Positions 52,387 through 60,391 of a stretch of DNA of 64,000 nt are shown in pieces. The translations under genes and the position numbers were made by a program. The notes below the pieces were generated by a model. That model was not told the origin of the DNA and did no database searches. It was given only the letters and a program-made list of their open reading frames with translations. Origin of the DNA: Leucobacter salsicius M1-8 (lineage in GTDB: Bacteria; Actinomycetota; Actinomycetes; Actinomycetales; Microbacteriaceae); the NCBI RefSeq assembly GCF_000350525.1, contig NZ_AOCN01000013.1:32737-96736 (forward strand). The letters are read 5' to 3'. Numbering within the stretch: position 1 is the first letter of the stretch; each line of letters starts with the position of its first letter.

Positions 52387-53310
52387 CTAGTCAGACGTCG
52401 ACTGCATAACTGACCCTTGCCAACCAGCACCGCGAAAGGAACGAGCCTTCTCCGCGAAATCCGCCTTAGACCGAACCGCACCAACTCGCGTACCATCCTC
52501 GACACTGAGCATCGATTTGAGCATAACCTGGCTCACCTGAAGCAGCTTCTGGTAGCGAGCGCGCGACCGTTCATCCGCTTCCATGTTCTCGGGCCAGTAG
52601 TCTATGTCCATCCACTCATGCCTGTTGTACAGGTGATAAATTGGGATACTTTTGGGCGCCTCTACACGATATCCGTGCGTGAACAGTCGAATTGAGTGGG
52701 CGGTTTCATCTCCGACGAAGATGTACTCGTGATTCGGAACTCCTATCGAAACCGCACCAGCAGCAAACTGAAATCCCCCGGCAACAAACAGCGATTCACC
52801 GCATCGGCAACCGTCGATATCAGTTCGCAACAGCGGTGCGCCGTGTTCAGTCAAACCATCTACAACAATTCGGTGCGGCAACACGTCTTGAACGAATTCA
52901 TGGCCATCTCGAAATCCATATATCGCCGGATAGCAAGAAAGAACAACTTTCGGGTCCTTTCGAGACTCCCAATCTGCAACGAGCGTAGTGTCCCATCCCT
53001 GTTGGAACCTCATGTGTGAGTCAAGCTGAAGACTAAACGTCTCCCCGCTCCACATTTGGTCGCAGAGCCTCCTCGCCCACCCGAGCCCGAGCGAGTGACT
53101 CCACGCCACCTCATGGATATTGAAATTTGGGTTTCCACGCACCGAGTCAAGTTGATGTGCAGTCTCTGGACCAACCTGATTCACGATTGCAAACCTCAGA
53201 CGCGAGGGAAACTCGGCCCTTGAGAGCGCAGCCTGCAAGGTTGGAACGAGTTCCGTATCTCGGTAGGCAGCGAACTTCAGCAGAATCGTAGCGCTTTGCT
53301 GCGAGTCCAC
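52387..53310 (-). CDS. Skp1-GlcNAc-transferase-like glycosyltransferase (GT60/PF11397)
   Basis: A 307-aa cytoplasmic glycosyltransferase from GTG 53310. It begins I-L-L-K-F-A-A-Y-R-D-T-E-L-V-P-T-L, the N-terminal pattern of the GlcNAc glycosyltransferase family, and carries the metal/nucleotide-sugar motif L-Q-L-D-S-H-M-R-F with D-S-H at residues 97-99, then G-W-D. Further matching parts are V-A-G-G-F-Q-F-A-A-G and the E-Y-I-F-V-G-D-E-T segment. The family founder adds GlcNAc to hydroxyproline on eukaryotic Skp1. GTG 53310 lies 4 nt after the end of the upstream surface-protein frame and has TAGG just before it. G+C is visibly lower than in the rest of the window. The partner is probably the proline-rich surface protein; this is inference. 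Confidence 0.75.
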   Translation of the reverse strand: MDSQQSATILLKFAAYRDTELVPTLQAALSRAEFPSRLRFAIVNQVGPETAHQLDSVRGNPNFNIHEVAWSHSLGLGWARRLCDQMWSGETFSLQLDSHMRFQQGWDTTLVADWESRKDPKVVLSCYPAIYGFRDGHEFVQDVLPHRIVVDGLTEHGAPLLRTDIDGCRCGESLFVAGGFQFAAGAVSIGVPNHEYIFVGDETAHSIRLFTHGYRVEAPKSIPIYHLYNRHEWMDIDYWPENMEADERSRARYQKLLQVSQVMLKSMLSVEDGTRVGAVRSKADFAEKARSFRGAGWQGSVMQSTSD

Positions 53311-53314
53311 ACGC

Positions 53315-54328
53315 CTAGGGTGTGAAGGTTGCAGGCTCAACAGGATTCCGGCGGTTAAAACGCGCAAACACGAGGAGGAGGCCCGCTCCAGAAAGCGCGG
53401 ACGCCAGCAGCATCTTCCACCAGGCCGATGTGGAAGCACCCGTATTCGCGAGCACAATCGGGGCTTAAGGAGTCTGTTTCGGCACTTCACTGGTCGGCGG
53501 GACTGGCGGAACTTCATCAACGGGCGGGACCGGCGGCACCTCATCAACGGGCGGAACCGTGGGGTCCTCTGCATCACCCAGCGTGATCGACGAATTGGCA
53601 CATATTTCTGGGCCTACTCGAGTGCCCGACCAGTCAGTGTAGAACTGCTCGACATCGGCAGGCCAGACAGTGGGGCCGCCCTGGAAATAGACAATTTGCT
53701 CGCCTTGATCGAACAGGTCTCGGAACGGGCTCCTGGTATACCGCATCGGGTTGGTTCGAGTCGCTGTTCCACACGTCTCAGAAACAACGCTGCCGTCAGC
53801 TTCGACATCCAGGAGCACCTCGTATGTGAAAGCAGAGGTCCCGCTCGCACCAATCACCCCCGAGGCCACCAGCGAATTGTTATTGAGCAGGAGACTCGGG
53901 CCGACGGTGTCCCCGCTTTCCCACGCAAAACCGAGCAGCGTTGAATTGGCGTTATGGGAAAGCACATCCGTCAGGTCCTCGACGGAGCTAAAGCTGTCGC
54001 CCTGCTGACCTCGGAGTTCGACTCTGAATGTGACAACGTCGCCGAGCACTGCGCTAGTCACGGAAGTCGTCCTTGTGACGTCAAGCTCAATGGGTTGTTG
54101 GGGAGTCCTCGCGAAAGCGATTGCCGCATGGTCTCGCTCCACCGCATCGAGAACGATTGGGTAGATGGGATCCCCCACATGGAACAGGTCTGTACTCGGG
54201 ATAGGCATTCCCGTGTCAGGATCGAGATGCGTGGCCGCTGCGTTGGCCGGCACAACTTGTAAACACGAGGCCGAGACAAAAGCCAAGCTCACAATGCCTG
54301 ATGTGATGAATCGTTGTTTGCGTGACAA
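53315..54328 (-). pseudogene. Secreted proline-stalk protein with LAXTG sorting signal behind an in-frame TAA
   Basis: From the TTG start at 54328 the first 287 aa contain a signal peptide (residues 1-31, ending V-P-A-N-A), an extracellular domain of unknown type with two cysteines, and a Pro-rich stalk of P-P-V-D-E-V repeats (about residues 256-283). A TAA follows at 53465-53467. The same frame then continues for 49 codons with A-P-I-V-L-A-N-T-G, a hydrophobic helix and F-N-R-R, a full class-E (LAXTG) sortase signal, ending in TAG at 53315. Without read-through the protein is secreted and not anchored. The TTG start has a distant AAGGGG site (an in-frame ATC is nearer). Could also be a sequencing error; G+C is low for this genome. 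Confidence 0.7.
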
Positions 54329-54569
54329 ATCAGCGATGATGTCTTCCCCTTAAGACCTGACAGCAGCCAGTACGTACAACCCGAGTTGCAGCCGCACTGC
54401 TTCGCATAGTACCTATGCAAAAACACTTGCTGAGCAATGAAAAAAGTAATAACAACTCGTGCAGTTCGACACCAACTTAGAGGATCGGTGTCGTCAAACT
54501 TACCTACAGCGCTACCGGTCTCCCAGGTACAGGCGAGCAGGGCTTGCGACATCGGCCGCAGAAAACAAG
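54329..54569. other. Gap upstream of the surface-protein gene
   Basis: About 240 nt of A+T-richer sequence between the surface-protein start and the tRNA-Leu terminator. I see no gene here; it probably holds the surface-protein promoter and, next to the tRNA, a possible old integration point. Confidence 0.4.
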
Positions 54570-54599
54570 AAGACCCCGAGTCAATTGACTCGGGGTCTT
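54570..54599 (-). terminator. Terminator of tRNA-Leu
   Basis: A perfect 30-nt palindrome (stem of 13 bp around AATT). On the minus strand it runs into TTCTTGTTTTC. It is 11 nt downstream of the tRNA 3' end. Confidence 0.9.
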
Positions 54600-54610
54600 A
54601 CTCTTACTCG

Positions 54611-54693
54611 TGCGCGAAGGGGGACTTGAACCCCCACGCCCTTGCGGGCACTGGCACCTGAAGCCAGCGCGTCTGCCATTCCGCCACTCGCGC
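54611..54693 (-). tRNA. tRNA-Leu (anticodon CAG)
   Basis: An 83-nt class II tRNA on the minus strand. The 7-bp acceptor stem is GCGCGAG with TTCGCGC, the anticodon stem is CTGGC/GCCAG with loop TTCAGGT (anticodon CAG at 54658-54660), there is a long variable arm GCCCGCAAGGGC, and the T arm GGGGG-TTCAAGT-CCCCC. CCA is not encoded. Confidence 0.97.
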
Positions 54694-54819
54694 GAGTTTG
54701 TCGAAACCGTTTCCGGTTTTGGCAACTCCCCAAGCTTAGCAGATCATGCGGCCTCTCACCAAAGCGGGCTAAACTGCAAAGACACCACGAGATAGTTCGT
54801 AGAGAGCAGAGGAGGGCAC

Positions 54820-55659
54820 GTGGGAATTCTAGACACCGTTGAGCGCGGCCTTGAGCGCGCTGTAAATGGCGCATTCGCACGCACCTTCCGCTCGGGCGTG
54901 CAGCCCGTAGAGATTGCATCTGCCATCAAGCGCGAGCTCGATATTGGTGCCGTGGTGGTTGACCGCGACCGCGTGTTGGCCCCCAACCGCTTCGTCGTGC
55001 GCGTGTCAGAGAAGGACGCAGCACGCCTGCAGGGCCTCGGTTCCACACTCGAACAAGAACTGCGCGGCGTCATCAATAAGCACGCGAAGCGTCAGAACTA
55101 CCAACTGCTCGGCGAAGCCGACGTTGAGGTACGCGCCGACCACAGCCTCACGCAGGGCGTGCTCGCAGTGGATGCCACCCGTGTTGAAGGTTCGGTTGAC
55201 TGGATCGCAGCCATCGACGTCGACGGCGTGCGCCACGAGCTCAAGCGCGGTACCACCACGGTGGGCCGCGGTACGGACTGCGGTATTCAAATCGGTGACA
55301 GCGCCGCCTCGCGCCAGCACCTGCAGCTGATTTGGGACGGCAGCGCGGGCCTCGCCCGCGACCTCGGCTCAACCAACGGCTCAAAGATTAACGGCGAACG
55401 GTTCCGTGAAGCGGCACTGGCCCCCGGTATTGTGATTACGATCGGGCAAACGGCGCTCCAGTTTCAACTGGTGCCCGGGCGCGCGAGCGGGAGCACGGTT
55501 GCACCTCGCCCAGCGGGCGCAGCCGGCGGGCAGGCCCATGCGCCTCGCCCCAGCAGCAGTAATAACACCCCCGCACCAGAACCTCGAAGCACTAGGCCCG
55601 ATTCAGGGGCCGCAGGCCAAGCGCCGGGCATCGACCAAGACTTTTGGAGTGGCCTGTGA
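54820..55659 (+). CDS. fhaA: FHA-domain protein FhaA
   Basis: A 279-aa protein with the N-terminal DUF3662 domain (first about 120 residues, starting G-I-L-D-T-V-E-R-G-L-E-R) and a C-terminal FHA domain (about residues 145-220) that reads T-V-G-R-G-T-D-C and S-R-Q-H-L with G-S-T-N-G, the phosphothreonine-binding residues. A Pro/Ser-rich linker joins them. FhaA is a target of the PknB/PstP pair and controls wall synthesis at poles and septum. It starts at GTG 54820, first of the seven-gene wall/kinase operon. Confidence 0.93.
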   Translation: MGILDTVERGLERAVNGAFARTFRSGVQPVEIASAIKRELDIGAVVVDRDRVLAPNRFVVRVSEKDAARLQGLGSTLEQELRGVINKHAKRQNYQLLGEADVEVRADHSLTQGVLAVDATRVEGSVDWIAAIDVDGVRHELKRGTTTVGRGTDCGIQIGDSAASRQHLQLIWDGSAGLARDLGSTNGSKINGERFREAALAPGIVITIGQTALQFQLVPGRASGSTVAPRPAGAAGGQAHAPRPSSSNNTPAPEPRSTRPDSGAAGQAPGIDQDFWSGL

Positions 55660-56246
55660 GTGACCTCACCCTCATGATCCTGCGCATTGGCTTCTTGCTG
55701 GTGCTGTGGGCCTTCGTGTTCGCGATCGTGTACGCGCTGCGCAGCGACCTCTTCGGTGCGCCGGTGCGCAAGCTCCGGGGTGACGGATCCGCGCCGCACG
55801 TGCAGCCCATTGTCTCGGCCGCACCGACCAACGCCGCAGCTCCTGCTCCTGCCCCCGTCAACGCGCCAGCCTCCCCCGACGCTGCCACCGGTATCGCCCT
55901 GGGCGCGCCAGTCACGCCCAGCGGTGGGGCCCTCCCCTCCGCGGGCGGATCCGGAGCCCCCAAGAACCTCGTCATCACGACGGGAGTGGCATCTGGCACC
56001 TCGATTCCTCTCGACGAGAACATCTTCACGATCGGCCGTTCGAGCGATTCAACCCTCGTCATCGTTGACGAATACACCTCGACCCATCACGCTCGCCTCG
56101 CCCTCTCGGGCGGCGAGTGGGTTCTCACCGACCTCGACTCGACCAATGGCACGCGCCTCGACGGCGTACGCGTGACCAAGTCGGTCCCCGTGCCCCCGTT
56201 CACCCCGGTGACCATCGGAACGACGACCTTCGAGCTGAGGCCATAG
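55656..56246 (+). CDS. fhaB: FHA-domain protein FhaB
   Basis: A 196-aa protein with one N-terminal membrane segment (about residues 4-24) that ends in a basic stretch, a Pro/Ala-rich linker and an FHA domain in the last 90 residues: T-I-G-R-S-S-D-S, T-H-H-A-R-L and D-S-T-N-G-T-R. It is FhaB/FipA-like. Start is GTG 55656, overlapping fhaA by 4 nt. It is believed to recruit phosphorylated partners to the septum. Confidence 0.92.
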   Translation: MSDLTLMILRIGFLLVLWAFVFAIVYALRSDLFGAPVRKLRGDGSAPHVQPIVSAAPTNAAAPAPAPVNAPASPDAATGIALGAPVTPSGGALPSAGGSGAPKNLVITTGVASGTSIPLDENIFTIGRSSDSTLVIVDEYTSTHHARLALSGGEWVLTDLDSTNGTRLDGVRVTKSVPVPPFTPVTIGTTTFELRP

Positions 56247-56248
56247 GC

Positions 56249-57514
56249 GTGACGGTCAGTTATGACAGCGCCATCGGCTCACACGTGGGCATGGTGCGCT
56301 CCAACAACCAGGACTCGGGCTTCGCGGGCGGTCAGCTGTTTCTTGTAGCCGACGGCATGGGCGGCCACGCGGGCGGCGACGTCGCCTCCGCAATCGCCAC
56401 CAAGACCATGGCCGCCCTGGACACTGAACCCCAAGGGTCCCCGGCGGCATCGGCCTCACGGCTGCGTCACGCGCTCCTTGAAACCAACGCGAAACTGCGC
56501 GGCACTGTGCGCGACCGGCCCGAGCTCGCCGGCATGGGCACCACATTCGTCGGGTTCCTCACCGTCGGCGACAAGCTCGCGCTCGCCCACATCGGCGACT
56601 CCCGGCTCTACCTGCTGCGCGACGACGTGATGCACCAGATCACCAAGGATCACACCTTCGTGCAGCGCCTCGTCGATAGCGGCAAGATCACCGAGGAAGA
56701 GGCGAAGACCCACCCCCGCCGCTCGGTGCTGATGCGTGTACTCGGCGACGTCGATTCGTCACCCCAGATCGACACCGACGTGCTCGAAAGCCGCCCGGGC
56801 GACGTCTGGCTGCTGTGCTCCGACGGCCTCTGCGGCTACGTCGAAGACCCCGACATCGAAAAGATTCTGCGCCGCCGCACCTCGCTGCAGGACGGCGTCG
56901 ACCGGCTCATCGACAAGGCCCTCGCACACGGCGCCCCCGACAACGTCACCGTCGTACTCGTCGAGACGCACGAGGGCCCGGCCTTCGACCCCAACACGAC
57001 GACAGAGCTGCCCCGCAGCGAGCAGCGCTTCGCCGGCTCAGCGGCAAGCTCCCCCGAACCCCGCGATGGCACGGTCTCGACCGCACGCACCCGCCTCATG
57101 GGTCGCCGCATCCGCCGCGCCCAGGTCGTCGAGGAGAGCCACTTCGAGCCCCGCGTCGACGAATACCTCGCCGAACTCATCGCCGAGACCAAGCGTCGCA
57201 ACCGCAACCGCCGCCTGCTCTGGGCCCTCGGTGGGCTCTGCGTGCTGCTTGCGATCGGCGGCGCCCTGATCTTCGGGTACCAGTGGACCCAGACCCGCTA
57301 CTTCGTGGGCACCAATGGCGACACGGTCATCATCTACCGCGGCGTGCAGCAGGATGTCGGATCGATTTCGCTGCATTCCGAAGCCGAAGACACCGGGATC
57401 CCGCTCGATCAACTCGACGGCCTCGAGCAGCGCCAGGTCGAACGCACCCTGAGCGCTAATTCGCTCGACGAGGCTCGTGAGATCGTACTGCGATTGGGGC
57501 CGATCAATGAGTAA
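56249..57514 (+). CDS. pstP: PP2C-type Ser/Thr phosphatase PstP
   Basis: A 421-aa membrane phosphatase. The catalytic domain (about residues 1-240) has the PP2C motifs V-R-S-N-N-Q-D, V-A-D-G-M-G-G-H-A-G-G, H-I-G-D-S-R-L-Y and C-S-D-G-L, with the final P-D-N-V-T-V-V; the metal Asps are in place. A linker, a single membrane helix (near 325-345) and an extracellular tail of about 75 residues follow. It removes phosphate from PknA/PknB targets. GTG 56249 is 2 nt after fhaB. Confidence 0.93.
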   Translation: MTVSYDSAIGSHVGMVRSNNQDSGFAGGQLFLVADGMGGHAGGDVASAIATKTMAALDTEPQGSPAASASRLRHALLETNAKLRGTVRDRPELAGMGTTFVGFLTVGDKLALAHIGDSRLYLLRDDVMHQITKDHTFVQRLVDSGKITEEEAKTHPRRSVLMRVLGDVDSSPQIDTDVLESRPGDVWLLCSDGLCGYVEDPDIEKILRRRTSLQDGVDRLIDKALAHGAPDNVTVVLVETHEGPAFDPNTTTELPRSEQRFAGSAASSPEPRDGTVSTARTRLMGRRIRRAQVVEESHFEPRVDEYLAELIAETKRRNRNRRLLWALGGLCVLLAIGGALIFGYQWTQTRYFVGTNGDTVIIYRGVQQDVGSISLHSEAEDTGIPLDQLDGLEQRQVERTLSANSLDEAREIVLRLGPINE

Positions 57515-58907
57515 CGAAGCCAAGGAGCCGCGCTCGTTCGAGAAGACGCGCACGAGCGAAACGGTGCTGCACCGGATCACCGCGCTGCGCGCGCCCCGGC
57601 TGCTGCTGGGATTGGAACTGTCGCTGCTGATCTTCGCGATCGCCATCGGCGTCGGTGCGGTCATGATCATCGACCTCACGGTCAAGGGTGAACTCTCGAC
57701 CGAACTGGTGCCCGCGGGCGCCCTGTTCGTCGCGGCACTGTTCGCGCTGCACATCGTGATCCGGCGCGTTGCGCCCGATGCCGACTCGCTCATCATGCCG
57801 ATCGCGGCATTTCTGAACGTGCTTGGCGTCGCGATGATCTACCGGATCGACCTCGCGCGCGACGTAAGTGGCTGGGAGTCGACCTCGGTGCGCCAGCTCG
57901 TGTGGTCGGCGGTCGCCGTGTTCGCTGCGATCGCAGTGCTCGCCGTGATTCGCAACCACCTGGTGCTGTTTCGCTACACCTATCTCACCGGCCTCGCCGC
58001 CGTGATCCTCCTGCTGCTGCCGATGCTGCCCATCGTAGGGCAGGAGATCAACGGCGCCCGCGTCTGGATCCACATTGGCTCGTTCTCGTTCCAGCCCGGT
58101 GAGATCGCCAAGATCTTGCTCGCGATCTTCTTCGCGGGCTACCTCGTGCAGAGCCGCGATTCACTCGCGATGGTGGGCAAGAAGATTCTCGGGATCCGGT
58201 TCCCGCGTGCCCGCGACCTGGGACCGCTGCTCGTGTTCTGGCTCGCCGCGATGAGCGTGCTCGTGTTTCAGCGCGACCTCGGCACCTCGCTGCTCTACTT
58301 CGGCCTGTTTCTGTCGATGCTGTACCTGGCCACCGGCCGCGTGGGCTGGATCATTCTCGGCGTCGGGCTGTTTCTCGCAGGCGGCATCTTCGCGAGCCAG
58401 ACCCTCGACTACGTCGGCAACCGGTTCAACAACTGGCTCGATCCGTTCGCAGACCCCTACGGCGGTGGCCACCAGATGGTCAACGGCCTCTTCGGGCTCG
58501 CCAACGGCGGCATGACCGGCACCGGGCTCGGCCAGGGGTACCCCGAGCTCACGACCTTCTCGCAGAGCGACTACATCTTTGCGAGCCTCGGCGAGGAGCT
58601 TGGGCTGATCGGCCTGTTCGTGGTGCTTGCGGCGTACCTGCTGCTCGTGGGCCGCGGGCTCCGGATCGGCTTCGCCGGCCAAGATGACTTCGGCAAGCTG
58701 CTTGCCGCGGGTCTCGCGTTTACGCTTGCGCTGCAGGTGTTCATCGTCGTGGGCGGCATCACCCGCGTGATCCCGCTGACCGGCCTCACCGCGCCCTTCC
58801 TGGCCGCGGGCGGTTCATCACTCGTCTCGAACTGGATCATTATCGCACTGCTCATCTTGCTTTCGGGCTCTATTCGCAACCGACCGAAGCTGGTGATCCG
58901 CGCATGA
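57507..58907 (+). CDS. rodA: RodA/FtsW-type SEDS glycosyltransferase
   Basis: A 466-aa polytopic membrane protein of the SEDS family, the peptidoglycan polymerase partner of the class B PBP encoded next. Signature parts are G-A-R-V-W-I-H-I-G-S-F-S-F-Q-P-G-E-I-A-K, F-Q-R-D-L-G-T-S-L-L, and S-D-Y-I-F-A-S-L-G-E-E-L-G-L-I-G. It starts at ATG 57507, overlapping pstP by 8 nt, and its stop overlaps pbpA by 4 nt. Confidence 0.93.
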   Translation: MSNEAKEPRSFEKTRTSETVLHRITALRAPRLLLGLELSLLIFAIAIGVGAVMIIDLTVKGELSTELVPAGALFVAALFALHIVIRRVAPDADSLIMPIAAFLNVLGVAMIYRIDLARDVSGWESTSVRQLVWSAVAVFAAIAVLAVIRNHLVLFRYTYLTGLAAVILLLLPMLPIVGQEINGARVWIHIGSFSFQPGEIAKILLAIFFAGYLVQSRDSLAMVGKKILGIRFPRARDLGPLLVFWLAAMSVLVFQRDLGTSLLYFGLFLSMLYLATGRVGWIILGVGLFLAGGIFASQTLDYVGNRFNNWLDPFADPYGGGHQMVNGLFGLANGGMTGTGLGQGYPELTTFSQSDYIFASLGEELGLIGLFVVLAAYLLLVGRGLRIGFAGQDDFGKLLAAGLAFTLALQVFIVVGGITRVIPLTGLTAPFLAAGGSSLVSNWIIIALLILLSGSIRNRPKLVIRA

Positions 58908-60391
58908 ATAAGCAGTTGAAGGCGCTCACGCGCACCATTTTCGCCATGTTCCTGGTGCTGTTCTTTGCGGTCACGATGATTCAGGTCGTGCAGGCCGACG
59001 ATTTGCGCGCAAACGAGCTGAACACCCGCACGCTGAAGAACAGCTACAAGATCGAGCGCGGCTCCATCTTGGTCGACGGCAACCCCGTCGCATACTCGAC
59101 GCCTACGGGTGACGACTACCGGTTCGTGCGGCAGTACTCCGAAGGGGCGCTGTATGCCCCGATCACCGGGTACTTCTCGCACACGCAGGGCATGAGTGGC
59201 CTCGAGGCCGCCATGAACGTGGATCTCACCGGCACGGGCGGCGCACAGTTCTTCTCGCGCATCATGAACACCCTCAACGGGGTGGCTCCGCAGGGCAGCT
59301 CCGTGCAGACGACCATTCAGGCGAAGGTGCAGGAGGCCGCGAGCGCGGCTATGGCCGAGCTCGGCGTGGAGGGCGCGGTTGTCGCCATCCAGCCCAAGAC
59401 CGGCCGGCTGCTCGCGATGACGTCGACCCCGAGCTTTGACCCCAATCTGCTGTCGGGCAACAACGACGCCGAGATTATCGCGAACTATGGGCAGCTTGCC
59501 GACAGCCCCGCGCAGCCTCTCAACAATCGTGCGATTGCTGGCGATCTGTACCACCCGGGCTCGGTGTACAAGCTTCTCGTCGCGGCCGAGGCCATCGAAT
59601 CGGGCAAGGCGACGCCGTCGAGCTCGTTCCCGAACCCGGCCGAGCTGAAGCTCCCCGGTTCGACCGCGGTGATGCAGAATGCGTCGCGCACCACCTGTGG
59701 CTCGGGCGCGAAGGCCACGCTCGAGCAGGCCATCGTGATGTCGTGCAACATTCCCATCGCCGAGCTCGCAATGAGCATGGAGAACGACGCCGTGCCCAAC
59801 ATGGCGAAGGCGTTCGGGTTTGATCAGGAGATCACGATTCCGCTCAAGGTCACCCCGAGCCTCGCGCCGGTGCCCGAGGACAAGGCCCAGACCGCACTCG
59901 CGTCGATCGGTCAGCTTGACGATCGGGTCACGCCACTGCAGATCGCGATGATCTCGGCGGGCATCTCTAACGGCGGCACGGTGATGAAGCCACAGCTCGT
60001 CGACAAGGTGATTACGCCCGACCTGCGCGTCGAAAAGGAATACGTGCCCGAGGAGTTCTCGAAACCCATCTCAAAGAAGACTGCAGACGCGGTTGCTGGG
60101 ATGATGGAGAAGGGTGTTTCTACGCCCGAGGGCCTCGCACAGAAGTCCGCCATCGATGGGGTTCGAGTTGCTGGTAAAACCGGTACCGCGGAGAACGGCA
60201 CAAACGCCGAAGGGAATGACCTTCCCTTTACGCTGTGGTACACGGGCTTTGCGCCGGTCGAGGATCCGCAGGTCGCGGTTGCGGTCGTCATTGAAAATGG
60301 TGGCGGCGAGAACTTTAATTTTGAGGGTGGATCATTCGATCTCCCCACGGCTGTTGGAAAACGAGTTATGGAAGCGGTGTTGAGCGAATGA
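58904..60391 (+). CDS. pbpA: Class B penicillin-binding protein PbpA
   Basis: A 495-aa transpeptidase that cross-links peptidoglycan, partner of the SEDS protein before it. One N-terminal membrane anchor (about residues 11-30) is followed by a dimerisation domain and the transpeptidase domain. The active-site motifs are S-V-Y-K at 220-223, S-C-N at 280-282 and K-T-G at 425-427. Length is typical. The stop overlaps pknA by 4 nt. Confidence 0.95.
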   Translation: MNKQLKALTRTIFAMFLVLFFAVTMIQVVQADDLRANELNTRTLKNSYKIERGSILVDGNPVAYSTPTGDDYRFVRQYSEGALYAPITGYFSHTQGMSGLEAAMNVDLTGTGGAQFFSRIMNTLNGVAPQGSSVQTTIQAKVQEAASAAMAELGVEGAVVAIQPKTGRLLAMTSTPSFDPNLLSGNNDAEIIANYGQLADSPAQPLNNRAIAGDLYHPGSVYKLLVAAEAIESGKATPSSSFPNPAELKLPGSTAVMQNASRTTCGSGAKATLEQAIVMSCNIPIAELAMSMENDAVPNMAKAFGFDQEITIPLKVTPSLAPVPEDKAQTALASIGQLDDRVTPLQIAMISAGISNGGTVMKPQLVDKVITPDLRVEKEYVPEEFSKPISKKTADAVAGMMEKGVSTPEGLAQKSAIDGVRVAGKTGTAENGTNAEGNDLPFTLWYTGFAPVEDPQVAVAVVIENGGGENFNFEGGSFDLPTAVGKRVMEAVLSE

